From NCBI GenBank assembly GCA_051867815.1, contig JBJDZD010000031.1:1-17515 (forward strand): a stretch of 17,515 nucleotides of DNA, in the 5' to 3' direction. Shown here one piece after another: positions 6,656 to 14,678 of the stretch (position 1 is its first letter; every line of letters starts with the position of its first letter). The notes beneath the pieces were generated by a model. That model was not told where the DNA came from. It saw only the letters and a list, made by a program, of their open reading frames with translations, and searched no databases. Source of the DNA: CAG-390 sp051867815. Its GTDB lineage: Bacteria > Bacillota > Clostridia > Oscillospirales > CAG-272. A program made the position numbers and the translations under genes.

Positions 6656-8529
6656 TGGCAGAGCAAAGACCTCACGAAAAACAGGAAGTCAGAATGGAGC
6701 TTCACCCCGGTGGTCGCGGAAACATGAATGCTCGCATAAACGGAGAAAAGCCGAAGAACCTCACTAAAACCGTCTCCCGCCTGCTTCGCTATTCCGGCAA
6801 AAGCTCGTATATCCTTATTTTCCTCATAATCGCCACGCTTATTCTGACTGCTGCCGACATACTGAGTCCCTTCTTCCAGCAGAAGGCGATTGACGAGTTT
6901 TATTTTGATGCGCAAAATATTTTGCGCGTTGATATGAAGGCGCTCACGGTAGTGCTTGCCTTCATGTTCGGCACCTATATCATTCGCGCGGTATTTCAGC
7001 TGGTGCAGGGCAGAGTGGCGGCAAAGCTCGCCCAAAACACGGTCTACCACATCCGCCGCGATCTGTTCAACAAAATATCCAGGCTTCCGATAAGCTATAC
7101 CGACCGCCATCGCCACGGCGACATCATGAGCCGCCTGACTAATGATGCGGAAAACGTTTCAACCGCAATGTCGCAGTCGCTGACCTCGCTTTTCTCCGGC
7201 GTACTGACCCTCATCGGTGCGCTTGCCATGATGCTTTATTACAGCCCGATAGTCACGCTCGTTGCGGTCGTAACGATTCCCGTAACCATTACAGTATCGA
7301 CAATGCTGGCGAAGTTTATGCGCAAATACTTTATTCGCCGCCAAAAGCTGCTCGGTCAGCTCAACGGGCAGATAGAGGAGATGGTCACGGGCTACAACAC
7401 CGTCATAGCCTACGGAAAGGAACCGGATGCAACGGAGAAATTCGCGGAGATATCGGATAATTTCCGCCGCACCTCGATCTCCGCGCGCGTGTGGGGTTCC
7501 ATCATGGGACCGGTGATGAATTTCATAGGAAATCTGCAATATGTGCTTATTGCCGCTGTGGGCGGTTATCTCATCCTCAATTCGGGTCCCGAAACGGGCA
7601 TCGTGTTCACCATCGGCTCGGTTCAGGCGATGCTGCAGTATTCCAAGAAGTTTTCGCACCCCATAAACATGATAGCAAATCAGTATTCAACCATACTCAC
7701 CGCGCTTGCAGGCGCTGAGCGTATTTTTGAGATACTTGACGGCAAAAACGAGATCGACGAGGGCAGGGACAACGTCGATATCGGTGCGCTCCATGGAGAT
7801 ATCGAGTTCAAAAACGTTGATTTTTCATACGTTGAGGGCGAAAAGGTACTTAAAAACCTCAATCTCAGCATCAAGGCAGGTCAAAAGGTTGCCATAGTGG
7901 GCGCCACAGGCTCCGGCAAGACCACGATAGTCAACCTGCTGACGCGCTTCTACGAGCCGGACAGCGGAAGCATCACAGTTGACGGTATCGACATCACCAC
8001 CATTCCGAAATCCGACCTGCGCCACGCCATAGCCATAGTTTTGCAGGATACCGTTCTTTTCTCGGACACCATAGAGAAGAATATCAAATACGGCCGTGAG
8101 GACGCAACCGACGAGGATATGAAGCGCGCGGCACACACCTCTTATGCCGACCGCTTTATAGACCGCCTGCCGGATGCTTACGAGACCGAGCTTGCCGAAT
8201 CGGGAAGCAACCTCTCGCAGGGTCAGCGCCAGCTGCTCTCGATCTCTCGCGCGGTCCTTGCCGATCCGAGAATACTCATTCTCGACGAAGCAACGTCATC
8301 GGTTGATACGCGAACGGAGATGCACATTCAAAAAGCAATGGTCGCGCTGATGAAGAACCGCACGTCCCTCATCATAGCGCACCGCCTTTCGACCATTCGC
8401 GATGCGGACGTTATCGTCGTTCTCAATCACGGCGAGATAGTGGAGTCGGGCAGTCACGAGGAGCTTTTGGCACGGAATGGCGAGTATCATAAGCTCTATG
8501 AAAATCAGTTTGCCGGATTTGCAACATGA
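6655..8529 (+). CDS. ABC exporter half-transporter, catalytic ATP-site subunit
   Basis: This 624-residue exporter subunit is the partner of the preceding gene. A polar N-terminal extension (1-45; HPGGRG, then INGEKPKNL) precedes six membrane segments (about 50-350) and a nucleotide-binding domain. Walker A is GATGSGKT (416-423), Q-loop Q464, Walker B LDEATSSVD with catalytic E545, and switch H576 in IIAHRLST. Its signature is LSQGQ (520-524) rather than LSGGQ. In the heterodimer that signature faces the degenerate site of the first subunit, so all deviations fall in one of the two ATP sites. AAGGAGGTGA lies 6 bases before the ATG, which shares one base with the upstream TGA. The Gly/Arg-rich lead followed by GEKPKN is common at the N-terminus of this subunit in Clostridia. 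Confidence 0.94.
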   Translation: MAEQRPHEKQEVRMELHPGGRGNMNARINGEKPKNLTKTVSRLLRYSGKSSYILIFLIIATLILTAADILSPFFQQKAIDEFYFDAQNILRVDMKALTVVLAFMFGTYIIRAVFQLVQGRVAAKLAQNTVYHIRRDLFNKISRLPISYTDRHRHGDIMSRLTNDAENVSTAMSQSLTSLFSGVLTLIGALAMMLYYSPIVTLVAVVTIPVTITVSTMLAKFMRKYFIRRQKLLGQLNGQIEEMVTGYNTVIAYGKEPDATEKFAEISDNFRRTSISARVWGSIMGPVMNFIGNLQYVLIAAVGGYLILNSGPETGIVFTIGSVQAMLQYSKKFSHPINMIANQYSTILTALAGAERIFEILDGKNEIDEGRDNVDIGALHGDIEFKNVDFSYVEGEKVLKNLNLSIKAGQKVAIVGATGSGKTTIVNLLTRFYEPDSGSITVDGIDITTIPKSDLRHAIAIVLQDTVLFSDTIEKNIKYGREDATDEDMKRAAHTSYADRFIDRLPDAYETELAESGSNLSQGQRQLLSISRAVLADPRILILDEATSSVDTRTEMHIQKAMVALMKNRTSLIIAHRLSTIRDADVIVVLNHGEIVESGSHEELLARNGEYHKLYENQFAGFAT

Positions 8530-9287
8530 TAAGTGAGCTTGAAAAAGAGAGATTCCGTGCCATTTGCCGCGATGTTTTGACGGTAAAAAGCAAGGGAGAT
8601 GGCGGAATCGGCACTCTCAATGAAAAGAGGATGCACATCGCGCTCAAACGCTTCGTCTGCTCCGACGAGAACAAATACGAGAAGGACATGGGCAAGCGCT
8701 TCGTTGCCGACGTCAAGCTCGACGACGAGATCTACGAGATCCAAACCGGCTCGCTCTATCCCTTGAAGGCGAAGCTGGAGCATTATATTGCGACCACCGA
8801 TTGCCACGTAACGGTGGTTCACCCCGTGCCTATGCGCAAATTCCGCGTGTGGATTGATACGAAAACGGGCGAATCGCTCCCGAGGACGCGCGTTCGCGGC
8901 ATATCCGGTGCTTTGGGCGAGGCGCACGAGCTTGTGTATATCTCCGAGGCGATTGCGAGCGGCCGCGTGGCGGTTTGGTTCCTCTTTATTGAGGAGGAGG
9001 AATACCGCTTCCTTGACGGCAAGGGCAAGGACAAACGTCGTCACTCAACGCGGTTTGAACGACTGCCCGTGGACCTGATCGACGAGGCGGTGTTTGCCGA
9101 AAAGAGCGATTTTCTCACCCTCGTCCCGGAGGGACTTCCGGATTGCTTCACCGCAGAGGAATACAGAGCGGCGGCGAAGCTGCCGCACGGCAAGCAAGCC
9201 TATATGGCTATTGCCGCACTTGCCAATATCGGCCTGCTTGAAGAAACGGACAAAAAGGGAAGAGCCAAGGCTTGGAAATTGAAATGA
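8526..9287 (+). CDS. unrecognised protein with possible PD-(D/E)XK-like N-terminus and C-terminal winged helix
   Basis: I cannot assign a function to this 253-residue soluble protein. The N-terminal half (about 25-115) contains GIGTLNEKRMHIALKRF, then VADVKLDDEIYEIQTGSLYPLK, then a strand VTVVHPV. The order E33, D62, E71-x-Q73 and K81/K83 on an alpha-beta-beta-beta layout resembles the PD-(D/E)XK nuclease core with Gln in place of the usual Lys. This is inference and may mean a non-catalytic fold. The C-terminus (about 205-253; FTAEEYRAAAKL, then ALANIGLLEE, then KGRAKAWKL) looks like a small winged helix. I recall similar uncharacterised proteins in Firmicutes. The ATG overlaps the exporter stop (ATGA) and no clear ribosome binding site is seen, so translation is probably coupled. 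The gene ends before a strong terminator. Confidence 0.72.
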   Translation: MISELEKERFRAICRDVLTVKSKGDGGIGTLNEKRMHIALKRFVCSDENKYEKDMGKRFVADVKLDDEIYEIQTGSLYPLKAKLEHYIATTDCHVTVVHPVPMRKFRVWIDTKTGESLPRTRVRGISGALGEAHELVYISEAIASGRVAVWFLFIEEEEYRFLDGKGKDKRRHSTRFERLPVDLIDEAVFAEKSDFLTLVPEGLPDCFTAEEYRAAAKLPHGKQAYMAIAALANIGLLEETDKKGRAKAWKLK

Positions 9288-9299
9288 ATAATGCCCACT

Positions 9300-9347
9300 A
9301 AAAAAGCCTCGGCGGCTTGCATTTTGCAAGCCGCCGAGGCCATTTTT
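9300..9347. terminator. strong bidirectional rho-independent terminator
   Basis: A 15-bp perfect GC-rich stem, GCCTCGGCGGCTTGC (9306-9320) with its complement at 9326-9340, has a 5-base ATTTT loop. Six A residues precede it (9300-9305) and TTTTT follows (9343-9347), so it works on both strands. It ends the marR-ABC operon and the convergent MacB-type operon (stop at 9369). Confidence 0.95.
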
Positions 9348-9368
9348 CATTAATATGAAACGGTTTAA

Positions 9369-12257
9369 TTAAATATCATACTTCGCAAGTATCTGCGCAG
9401 GTGTCTTTCGGAGCAGGGATGCGATTGGAAGTATTCCGAAGAGTATGCAGGTACCGACGAGGATGGCAAGGGTCACTACACCAAGCCAGAAGGGGAAGTA
9501 GAAGACCGTTGCGGTCACGCCGCCGCTTGCAAGAGTACTTGCAATGTGTGCGCCGACGGCAAAGCCTATCACGAGGGTCTGCAGGGCAACGACGGTCGAT
9601 TCAACGGCAAATTTGAAGATAAGATTCTTCTTTGAAACGCCGACCGCACGGTAGATTCCGATCTCACGTACCTTTGAGAGCATTGAGGAACGCATGATGA
9701 AGTAAATGCATACGCTCATCAGCGCAAGACCTACGCAGAGCGAAACCAAGCTTGAAACAATATTCGTGCGCTCCTGCTCGATCTCCATTGCGAGCCGCAT
9801 CGAGGGAGAAACGAACGAGATATCGCCGTATTCAGTAAACGTATAGGGAAGCTCGGGGAATTGAGCGCGCAGATACGCCTCGGTAGCATCGGGGTCATAG
9901 CTGTGCAGAACCGCATAGCCTGTCATGGAGATATCGTACTTTCCCGACTCTTGGTAGTAGTATTCTGAAATCGCAACTGGATGTGTTTCACCGCAGCTGA
10001 AGCGAGCCTTTGCGTAATCGGCATCGGACAGAAATACCGCCGTGGGGGAGTAGAACACCACATGATCGTATCCTGTATTATAGGCGAATTCATTACATTT
10101 TTCTGCCAGCGCGTAATATCCGCTTTCGTACTTCGATAGCTCTTGTTGTGTAAACGGTTCAGCAGGGAAGGAACCGTTAACTTTGCGATATTGGCATGCG
10201 GCGTAGTATTCGATACTGCCCGCTCCGATGAACAGAGCGTCTTCGTTGCCTCCAATCAGATGACTGACTACCCAAGGCTCGTTATTGCCGGCTAAAAGAT
10301 TATGAACGGCGTAATCATGCATATGGGAATAGTAAGATTCAAGCTGCTCGTAGTATGTGCCTTCTTTGGAGGTCGAAAGATCGTTCGCAACCAGCCACAT
10401 ATCGTAGAGTCCGGCTATACCGCTTAAGGAGCTTTCGACCTTGGTTGCCGTAAGCTGTATACCACTGACCTTAAAGCTCTCGCCCTTCTTCGGCACGTAG
10501 GTCGCGCCCACACGGTCTGCAACAAGCGCTTCTCCGTCGTTCAGCACGATTCCGAAGTCCGATGCTCGCCATACGGCAAGACGGCTGCTATTCCGTAAAA
10601 TCAATGCAAGGGTATCCGTATTTGCATAAATTGCCGGCTCGTCGCTGTCGACAATGGCGACGATTTTGTAAACCGAATCGGAGCGGTTGTAATAGCTCCC
10701 GTCTGTTTCACAGCCGATCAGATCTTCATAATCGGAAATGTAATCATAGGTGCCGGTCTTCAGCAGAGTATCCGCGGTCGCTTTAGATATAACTATATCG
10801 TATTGACCGAGATTTTCCGCGCTTCCGCAGATCAATTTCTTATTGTCTGTCAGGGAATGAGGAAGGAATGGAGCACTTGCGGTATAGGAATCGTAACCGG
10901 TATAGTTGAAGGTCTCGAAAACCCCGGTGGAGAGACGGATGCTGTCATTGTACATTGTGAGATAGTTGGTGGTGTTGATAAAATCCACGCAAGAGCTTTC
11001 GCTCTTGAGCGCCTCACCGAGAGCTTCCTCGTCAATCTTCGAAAGAGAAACATAAAAGGTGTTGAGATTTATATCGCTCGATGCTTTGTCATATACCGCA
11101 ACGCCCGAAGCGCAATAGGATATCATAATCGTGAAAACGAGGGCAAAGCATATCAGATAGGATGCGGCAAGGAAGTTACGCGTTTTCAGCACCTTTTTTC
11201 CGCGGCGAAGCTTTTTGCCCGTCAGTATGCGGCTTCCGCTTTTCAGCGAGGCGAAGAAGGTGAAAAGCTTGCCGTAATGCTTGCCCTCAAAGGGCTGAAG
11301 CAGGGAAAGGTCGAGGAGCTTTTTAGCCTGTTTCTGTTCCTTTTCCTCAAAAACGCCCTCGTGGAGCTTGGTCTCGCCGTATTCGTCAACAATGTGGACG
11401 CCGGGGGTGTCAATGCGCAGGAAGAGAGTACCGCCGTCGTTTACCACGGTAAGCTTTATGCCGCCCTCGGCAGGCTCGCCGTAATAATCAACGCTCAAGG
11501 GCCCCTGCTCGGAGCTTGACTTTTCAAATTCGCCGAGGTAGACGTGATTTTTGTTCCGGGCTGTGTAGGCGGTGGAGATATCGTTGTCCTTGACGGAGGT
11601 GACGCGGCCGTCGGTGATACCGATGACCCTGTCGCAGTAGCGGTCAACGAGGTTTGCCTCGTGAGTGACGAGGAGGACGAGGCGCGTCTCGGCAATCTCA
11701 CGCAGGATGTCCATTATCATAACGGTGTTGGCCTCGTCAAGGTTGCCCGTCGGTTCGTCGGCAAGGATGATGTCGGGAGATTTGACGATGGCGCGAGCTA
11801 TGGCAATACGTTGCTTTTGACCGCCGGAGAGTGTGTCGGGGTATCTTGCCGCATATTGTGCCATTCCAACGGCACTGAGCGCGGACATAGTGCGTTTTTG
11901 CATTTCTTCCGCGTTCTTTTTGTCGGACATGCCGCAAAGGCGGAGCGCATCCGCGACGTTGTCGTAGCAGTTTACGGCGCTGTTGAGATTGTAGTTCTGG
12001 AAAACATAGCCGATGTGGCGGTTGCGCAATGCATCCGCGTTTGAGCTGATCTTTTCGCCGTCGATAAGGACGGAGCCGGAAAGATAGGAGTCAAGGCCGC
12101 CTATAACGTTGAGAAGCGTGGTCTTACCGCAGCCGCTTCTTCCGAAGATGGCAACCATGCCGCGCTCGGGCAGCTCAAGGCTTATGTCGTTGAGAACGTG
12201 TATCTCGTTTTGCTTGCCGCGGTTGAAGTATTTTTGAAGAGAAGTTATCTTAATCAT
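9369..12257 (-). CDS. MacB/FtsX-type ABC transporter, fused ATPase and permease with large ectodomain
   Basis: This 962-residue fusion has an N-terminal ATPase (1-225): Walker A GRSGCGKT (39-46), Q87, LSGGQ (143-147), Walker B IILADE (163-168) and H199. The LADEPTGNLDE signature is typical of MacB/LolD. A cytoplasmic linker (about 230-355) leads to membrane segment 1 (361-384), an extracytoplasmic domain of about 450 residues, and segments 2-4 (834-857, 887-910, 915-947). The loop SKVREIGIYRAVGVSKKNLI is the FtsX-family hallmark. Such transporters do not move substrate through a pore; they transmit ATP-driven motion to the outside in peptide resistance, lipoprotein handling or cell wall hydrolase control. 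ATG 12257 is chosen over GTG 12266, which lies within the ribosome binding site. It overlaps the upstream gene's stop by 8 bases. Substrate unknown. Confidence 0.9.
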   Translation of the reverse strand: MIKITSLQKYFNRGKQNEIHVLNDISLELPERGMVAIFGRSGCGKTTLLNVIGGLDSYLSGSVLIDGEKISSNADALRNRHIGYVFQNYNLNSAVNCYDNVADALRLCGMSDKKNAEEMQKRTMSALSAVGMAQYAARYPDTLSGGQKQRIAIARAIVKSPDIILADEPTGNLDEANTVMIMDILREIAETRLVLLVTHEANLVDRYCDRVIGITDGRVTSVKDNDISTAYTARNKNHVYLGEFEKSSSEQGPLSVDYYGEPAEGGIKLTVVNDGGTLFLRIDTPGVHIVDEYGETKLHEGVFEEKEQKQAKKLLDLSLLQPFEGKHYGKLFTFFASLKSGSRILTGKKLRRGKKVLKTRNFLAASYLICFALVFTIMISYCASGVAVYDKASSDINLNTFYVSLSKIDEEALGEALKSESSCVDFINTTNYLTMYNDSIRLSTGVFETFNYTGYDSYTASAPFLPHSLTDNKKLICGSAENLGQYDIVISKATADTLLKTGTYDYISDYEDLIGCETDGSYYNRSDSVYKIVAIVDSDEPAIYANTDTLALILRNSSRLAVWRASDFGIVLNDGEALVADRVGATYVPKKGESFKVSGIQLTATKVESSLSGIAGLYDMWLVANDLSTSKEGTYYEQLESYYSHMHDYAVHNLLAGNNEPWVVSHLIGGNEDALFIGAGSIEYYAACQYRKVNGSFPAEPFTQQELSKYESGYYALAEKCNEFAYNTGYDHVVFYSPTAVFLSDADYAKARFSCGETHPVAISEYYYQESGKYDISMTGYAVLHSYDPDATEAYLRAQFPELPYTFTEYGDISFVSPSMRLAMEIEQERTNIVSSLVSLCVGLALMSVCIYFIMRSSMLSKVREIGIYRAVGVSKKNLIFKFAVESTVVALQTLVIGFAVGAHIASTLASGGVTATVFYFPFWLGVVTLAILVGTCILFGILPIASLLRKTPAQILAKYDI

Positions 12258-14484
12258 TGAGCGCACCTCCCGTAAGAGTTTTCTTTACGCTGTCGGCGAA
12301 GAGCTTCGATTGTTGCTTGCGCGAAACGTTGAGAGCAATAATGAGCAGACCGATGCAGATCAGCGCGTATTGCCAGCCGTAAAGATATGTGAATAACGAA
12401 TTGAGCGTGGGAGAGGTAAATATATAGATCGCAACGACGACCAGAGCAATTATCGCCGGGATGATGGCAATTACGGAGCGCATATACATTGATATCTTTA
12501 TGACGTTCGTCTTAATGCCCATCGAGCGCATTATTGCAATGTCGTTTTTGAAGGAAACGATGGAGCGGGATTGGCAGAGTCTGATGAAGAAGGCAAGGCA
12601 AAGCACGGCGCCCAGCCATATTGCAAGCATCATGATCAAAAGGAAACCGTAGGCGAAGCTTTCAAATGCGTCCGGCTTGTAGGTCGCATCGGACATTACG
12701 GCAATATAGCCTTCTTGTGTGAGCTTATTTGCCGCGCGCTTTGCTTCGGAATCATTTCCGAACATCAGGGAGAATTGCTTGTAATTATCCTCGGTGTACT
12801 GCTTTGCAAGCTCGGCGTACAGGTCTACGCCGATGAATTGGCTGTACTTGGCGGAGTAGTCGTTCAGTTCCTCGGGGAGCGCAGTTGCAAAGCGGTCTTT
12901 CACAAGCTCGATCGGGTCGCCGCCCTGTAACGAAACGGTGGCAGACTCCACTTTGGCAGGATCCATTGTTTCCTTGCGGAAATATATCTTATCTCCCAGC
13001 TCACGTGACAGACCGTAACCGTTGTCATATTTATTCAAGGTGAACTGATTCAATAGACCGTCAACGGTTGCCGTGATGTTTATTTGATCGGTGCGGTTAC
13101 TGGTATACCGGATGGCAGAGATGCTTTCAAGTTCGCTTGCCGTAACGTATGCGGTGGGGGTGACGTTGTTGTCATAATAGTAGCCGATGCCGGTTATGAC
13201 GTAGCGGATGCTGTCAAAGTAGATGGCGGTCTCGCCGAAAACGATGTCCTCATATTCGGTTTTGCGCGAGATGGGAAGGCGGAGCAGTATTTCGCCGGCC
13301 TTTTCGGGCAGGGAGCCATCGTATTGTCCGTCAAGCTCGGAGACGTCGCGCAAGAAGAGCTGAAGCGGTTCGTACTCGTAGTAGAAGAAATACTCCGTGT
13401 AATATGAGGAGGATGCCGTAACTTTGCGATCGTATAGATAATCGCAACGAACCGCGCTCTCTGCGCCGTACTTTTCGGCAAGGGCATCGATTTCTTCCTG
13501 CGTGGGTACGGTGCCGTCCCTGCGAACAACGACGACACGGCCGTCAATATGCTCGAACATATTGTATTGGTTCATCTCCACGATATCGCGGCTGAAGCAT
13601 ATAGACGTAGTGAGGAATATGCCGAGCATGCCGATTGCCATCAGCATGCAGGTGAAAATTGCAAGCTTGGGGCGCGATGCAAATACGTGACCGCCCAGAG
13701 TGCTGCCGTTTTTCAGGTCGGAAAGGAAGGCACGCAGGTTGAATTTTTTCTTTTTCGGGGGAGCGTAGTTAAATTCTTTAACCTCGCGAACCGCCTCGCC
13801 TGCCGGCTTTTCACCACGGTCAAATTCCACGGAGCCGTCAAAAATGCGGATGTGGCGCGTTGCGTACGCCTCGACCTCCTCATAGTTGTGGGTAACGATG
13901 ATGAGAAGCTTATCCTTTGAGACCTCGCGTAGAAGCTCGATGATCTCCTTGGAGGTTGCCTCGTCAAGGTTGCCCGTCGGCTCGTCCGCGAGGATTATGG
14001 GGCTGTCCTTGGCAAGCGCACGGGCAATGACGGTGCGTTGCTTCTGTCCGCCGGAAAGCTTGGAGCCTTTTTGGCGCAGGTGCTTTTCCATTCCCACACG
14101 CGTCAAAAGCTCCACCGCCCTCTTGCGGCGCTCGCGGCGATCCTTGATGTGCATCAGCGCAAGCTCGACGTTTTGCAGGACCGTGTAGCTTTCAAGAATG
14201 TTGTAATCCTGAAAGATGAATGAAATGTACTTCGAACGGTATTCTTCCCAATCGGATTCAAGATAATGCGAAGTTGGCGTGTCCTCAATATAAAGCTCGC
14301 CCTCCTCGAAACTGTCCATGCTGCTTATTACGTTGAGCAGGGTAGATTTACCCGATCCGGATGCACCTGTGATCGCAACGAACTCGCCGCGCTCAAAGGA
14401 AAGGTCGATACCGCGGATGCCCACGGCAACGTTGCCCTCCGAATAGTAGATCTTACCTATGCCCGAAAGTCTCAATAACGGCAT
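12250..14484 (-). CDS. MacB/FtsX-type ABC transporter, fused ATPase and permease
   Basis: This 744-residue fusion is the first gene of a two-gene operon. The ATPase (1-225) has Walker A GASGSGKS (40-47), Q92, LSGGQ (143-147), Walker B IILADE (163-168) and H199. A Lys-rich linker (PPKKKKFNLRAFL) precedes membrane segment 1 (273-297), followed by an extracytoplasmic region of roughly 310 residues. Segments 2-4 are at about 613-634, 668-689 and 703-718. Between segments 2 and 3, VSFKNDIAIMRSMGIKTNVIK is the FtsX-type coupling region. Both genes of the operon encode complete half-transporters with intact catalytic glutamates, so homodimers or a heterodimer are possible. AAGGAGG lies 7 bases before the ATG. 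No sensor kinase or response regulator sits beside it in the window, unlike bacitracin-type BceAB systems. Confidence 0.9.
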   Translation of the reverse strand: MPLLRLSGIGKIYYSEGNVAVGIRGIDLSFERGEFVAITGASGSGKSTLLNVISSMDSFEEGELYIEDTPTSHYLESDWEEYRSKYISFIFQDYNILESYTVLQNVELALMHIKDRRERRKRAVELLTRVGMEKHLRQKGSKLSGGQKQRTVIARALAKDSPIILADEPTGNLDEATSKEIIELLREVSKDKLLIIVTHNYEEVEAYATRHIRIFDGSVEFDRGEKPAGEAVREVKEFNYAPPKKKKFNLRAFLSDLKNGSTLGGHVFASRPKLAIFTCMLMAIGMLGIFLTTSICFSRDIVEMNQYNMFEHIDGRVVVVRRDGTVPTQEEIDALAEKYGAESAVRCDYLYDRKVTASSSYYTEYFFYYEYEPLQLFLRDVSELDGQYDGSLPEKAGEILLRLPISRKTEYEDIVFGETAIYFDSIRYVITGIGYYYDNNVTPTAYVTASELESISAIRYTSNRTDQINITATVDGLLNQFTLNKYDNGYGLSRELGDKIYFRKETMDPAKVESATVSLQGGDPIELVKDRFATALPEELNDYSAKYSQFIGVDLYAELAKQYTEDNYKQFSLMFGNDSEAKRAANKLTQEGYIAVMSDATYKPDAFESFAYGFLLIMMLAIWLGAVLCLAFFIRLCQSRSIVSFKNDIAIMRSMGIKTNVIKISMYMRSVIAIIPAIIALVVVAIYIFTSPTLNSLFTYLYGWQYALICIGLLIIALNVSRKQQSKLFADSVKKTLTGGALND
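12266..12271 (-). promoter_or_regulatory. ribosome binding site that fixes the ATG start at 12257
   Basis: GGGAGG on the minus strand ends 8 bases before ATG 12257. The upstream in-frame GTG at 12266 begins on its last base and cannot be used together with it. The site lies inside the end of the upstream transporter gene, so the two genes are translated as a coupled pair. Confidence 0.8.
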
Positions 14485-14513
14485 AACGAAACCTCCTTCG
14501 TGGTTATGACTCT

Positions 14514-14542
14514 ATTATATATCATTTTTTATTAAATTGCAA
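14514..14542 (-). promoter_or_regulatory. sigma-A promoter of the MacB/FtsX-type operon
   Basis: On the minus strand TTGCAA (14537-14542), a 17-base AT-rich spacer and a perfect TATAAT (14514-14519) lie 29 bases before the first ATG. The upstream flank is rich in A/T tracts and could act as an UP element. The leader is too short for a riboswitch or attenuator. Confidence 0.82.
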
Positions 14543-14608
14543 TAGTTATTTTGTTTAAGAAAACATTAAGATGTAAACATATGGACAAAAAGCCTTGCAC
14601 AGAGACAT

Positions 14609-14636
14609 AAAAAGGTATATCAGCACCGACCTTTTT
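14609..14636. repeat. small inverted repeat in the spacer upstream of the MacB-type operon
   Basis: AAAAAGGT (14609-14616) and ACCTTTTT (14629-14636) form an 8-bp inverted repeat with a 12-base centre. It lies between the end of the acyl-CoA synthetase operon and the promoter at 14514-14542. It is AT-rich and weak, and may be a secondary terminator or a chance repeat. The rest of this 194-base spacer holds only the promoter and the terminator at 14645-14671. Confidence 0.35.
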
Positions 14637-14644
14637 GAATAACC

Positions 14645-14671
14645 AAAAGCCCACCTCAAAACGAGGCGGGC
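14645..14671 (-). terminator. rho-independent terminator of the tetR/acyl-CoA synthetase operon
   Basis: A 9-bp stem (14649-14657 with 14663-14671) has a 5-base loop. Read on the minus strand it pairs fully, using one G-U pair, and is followed by TTTT. On the plus strand the same position is an A-C mismatch, so it is better suited to the minus transcript that ends at 14679. Confidence 0.75.
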
Positions 14672-14678
14672 TTAGTAT

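Noticed and set aside
10803..11519. A 238-codon plus-strand open frame
   Set aside because: It lies opposite the MacB/FtsX-type gene, has no ribosome binding site or recognisable motif, and the opposite frame has full family motifs.
11544..12044. A 166-codon plus-strand open frame rich in Val, Gly and Asp
   Set aside because: It is the reverse complement of the conserved ATPase domain (LSGGQ, LADEPTGNLDE) and shows typical shadow composition.
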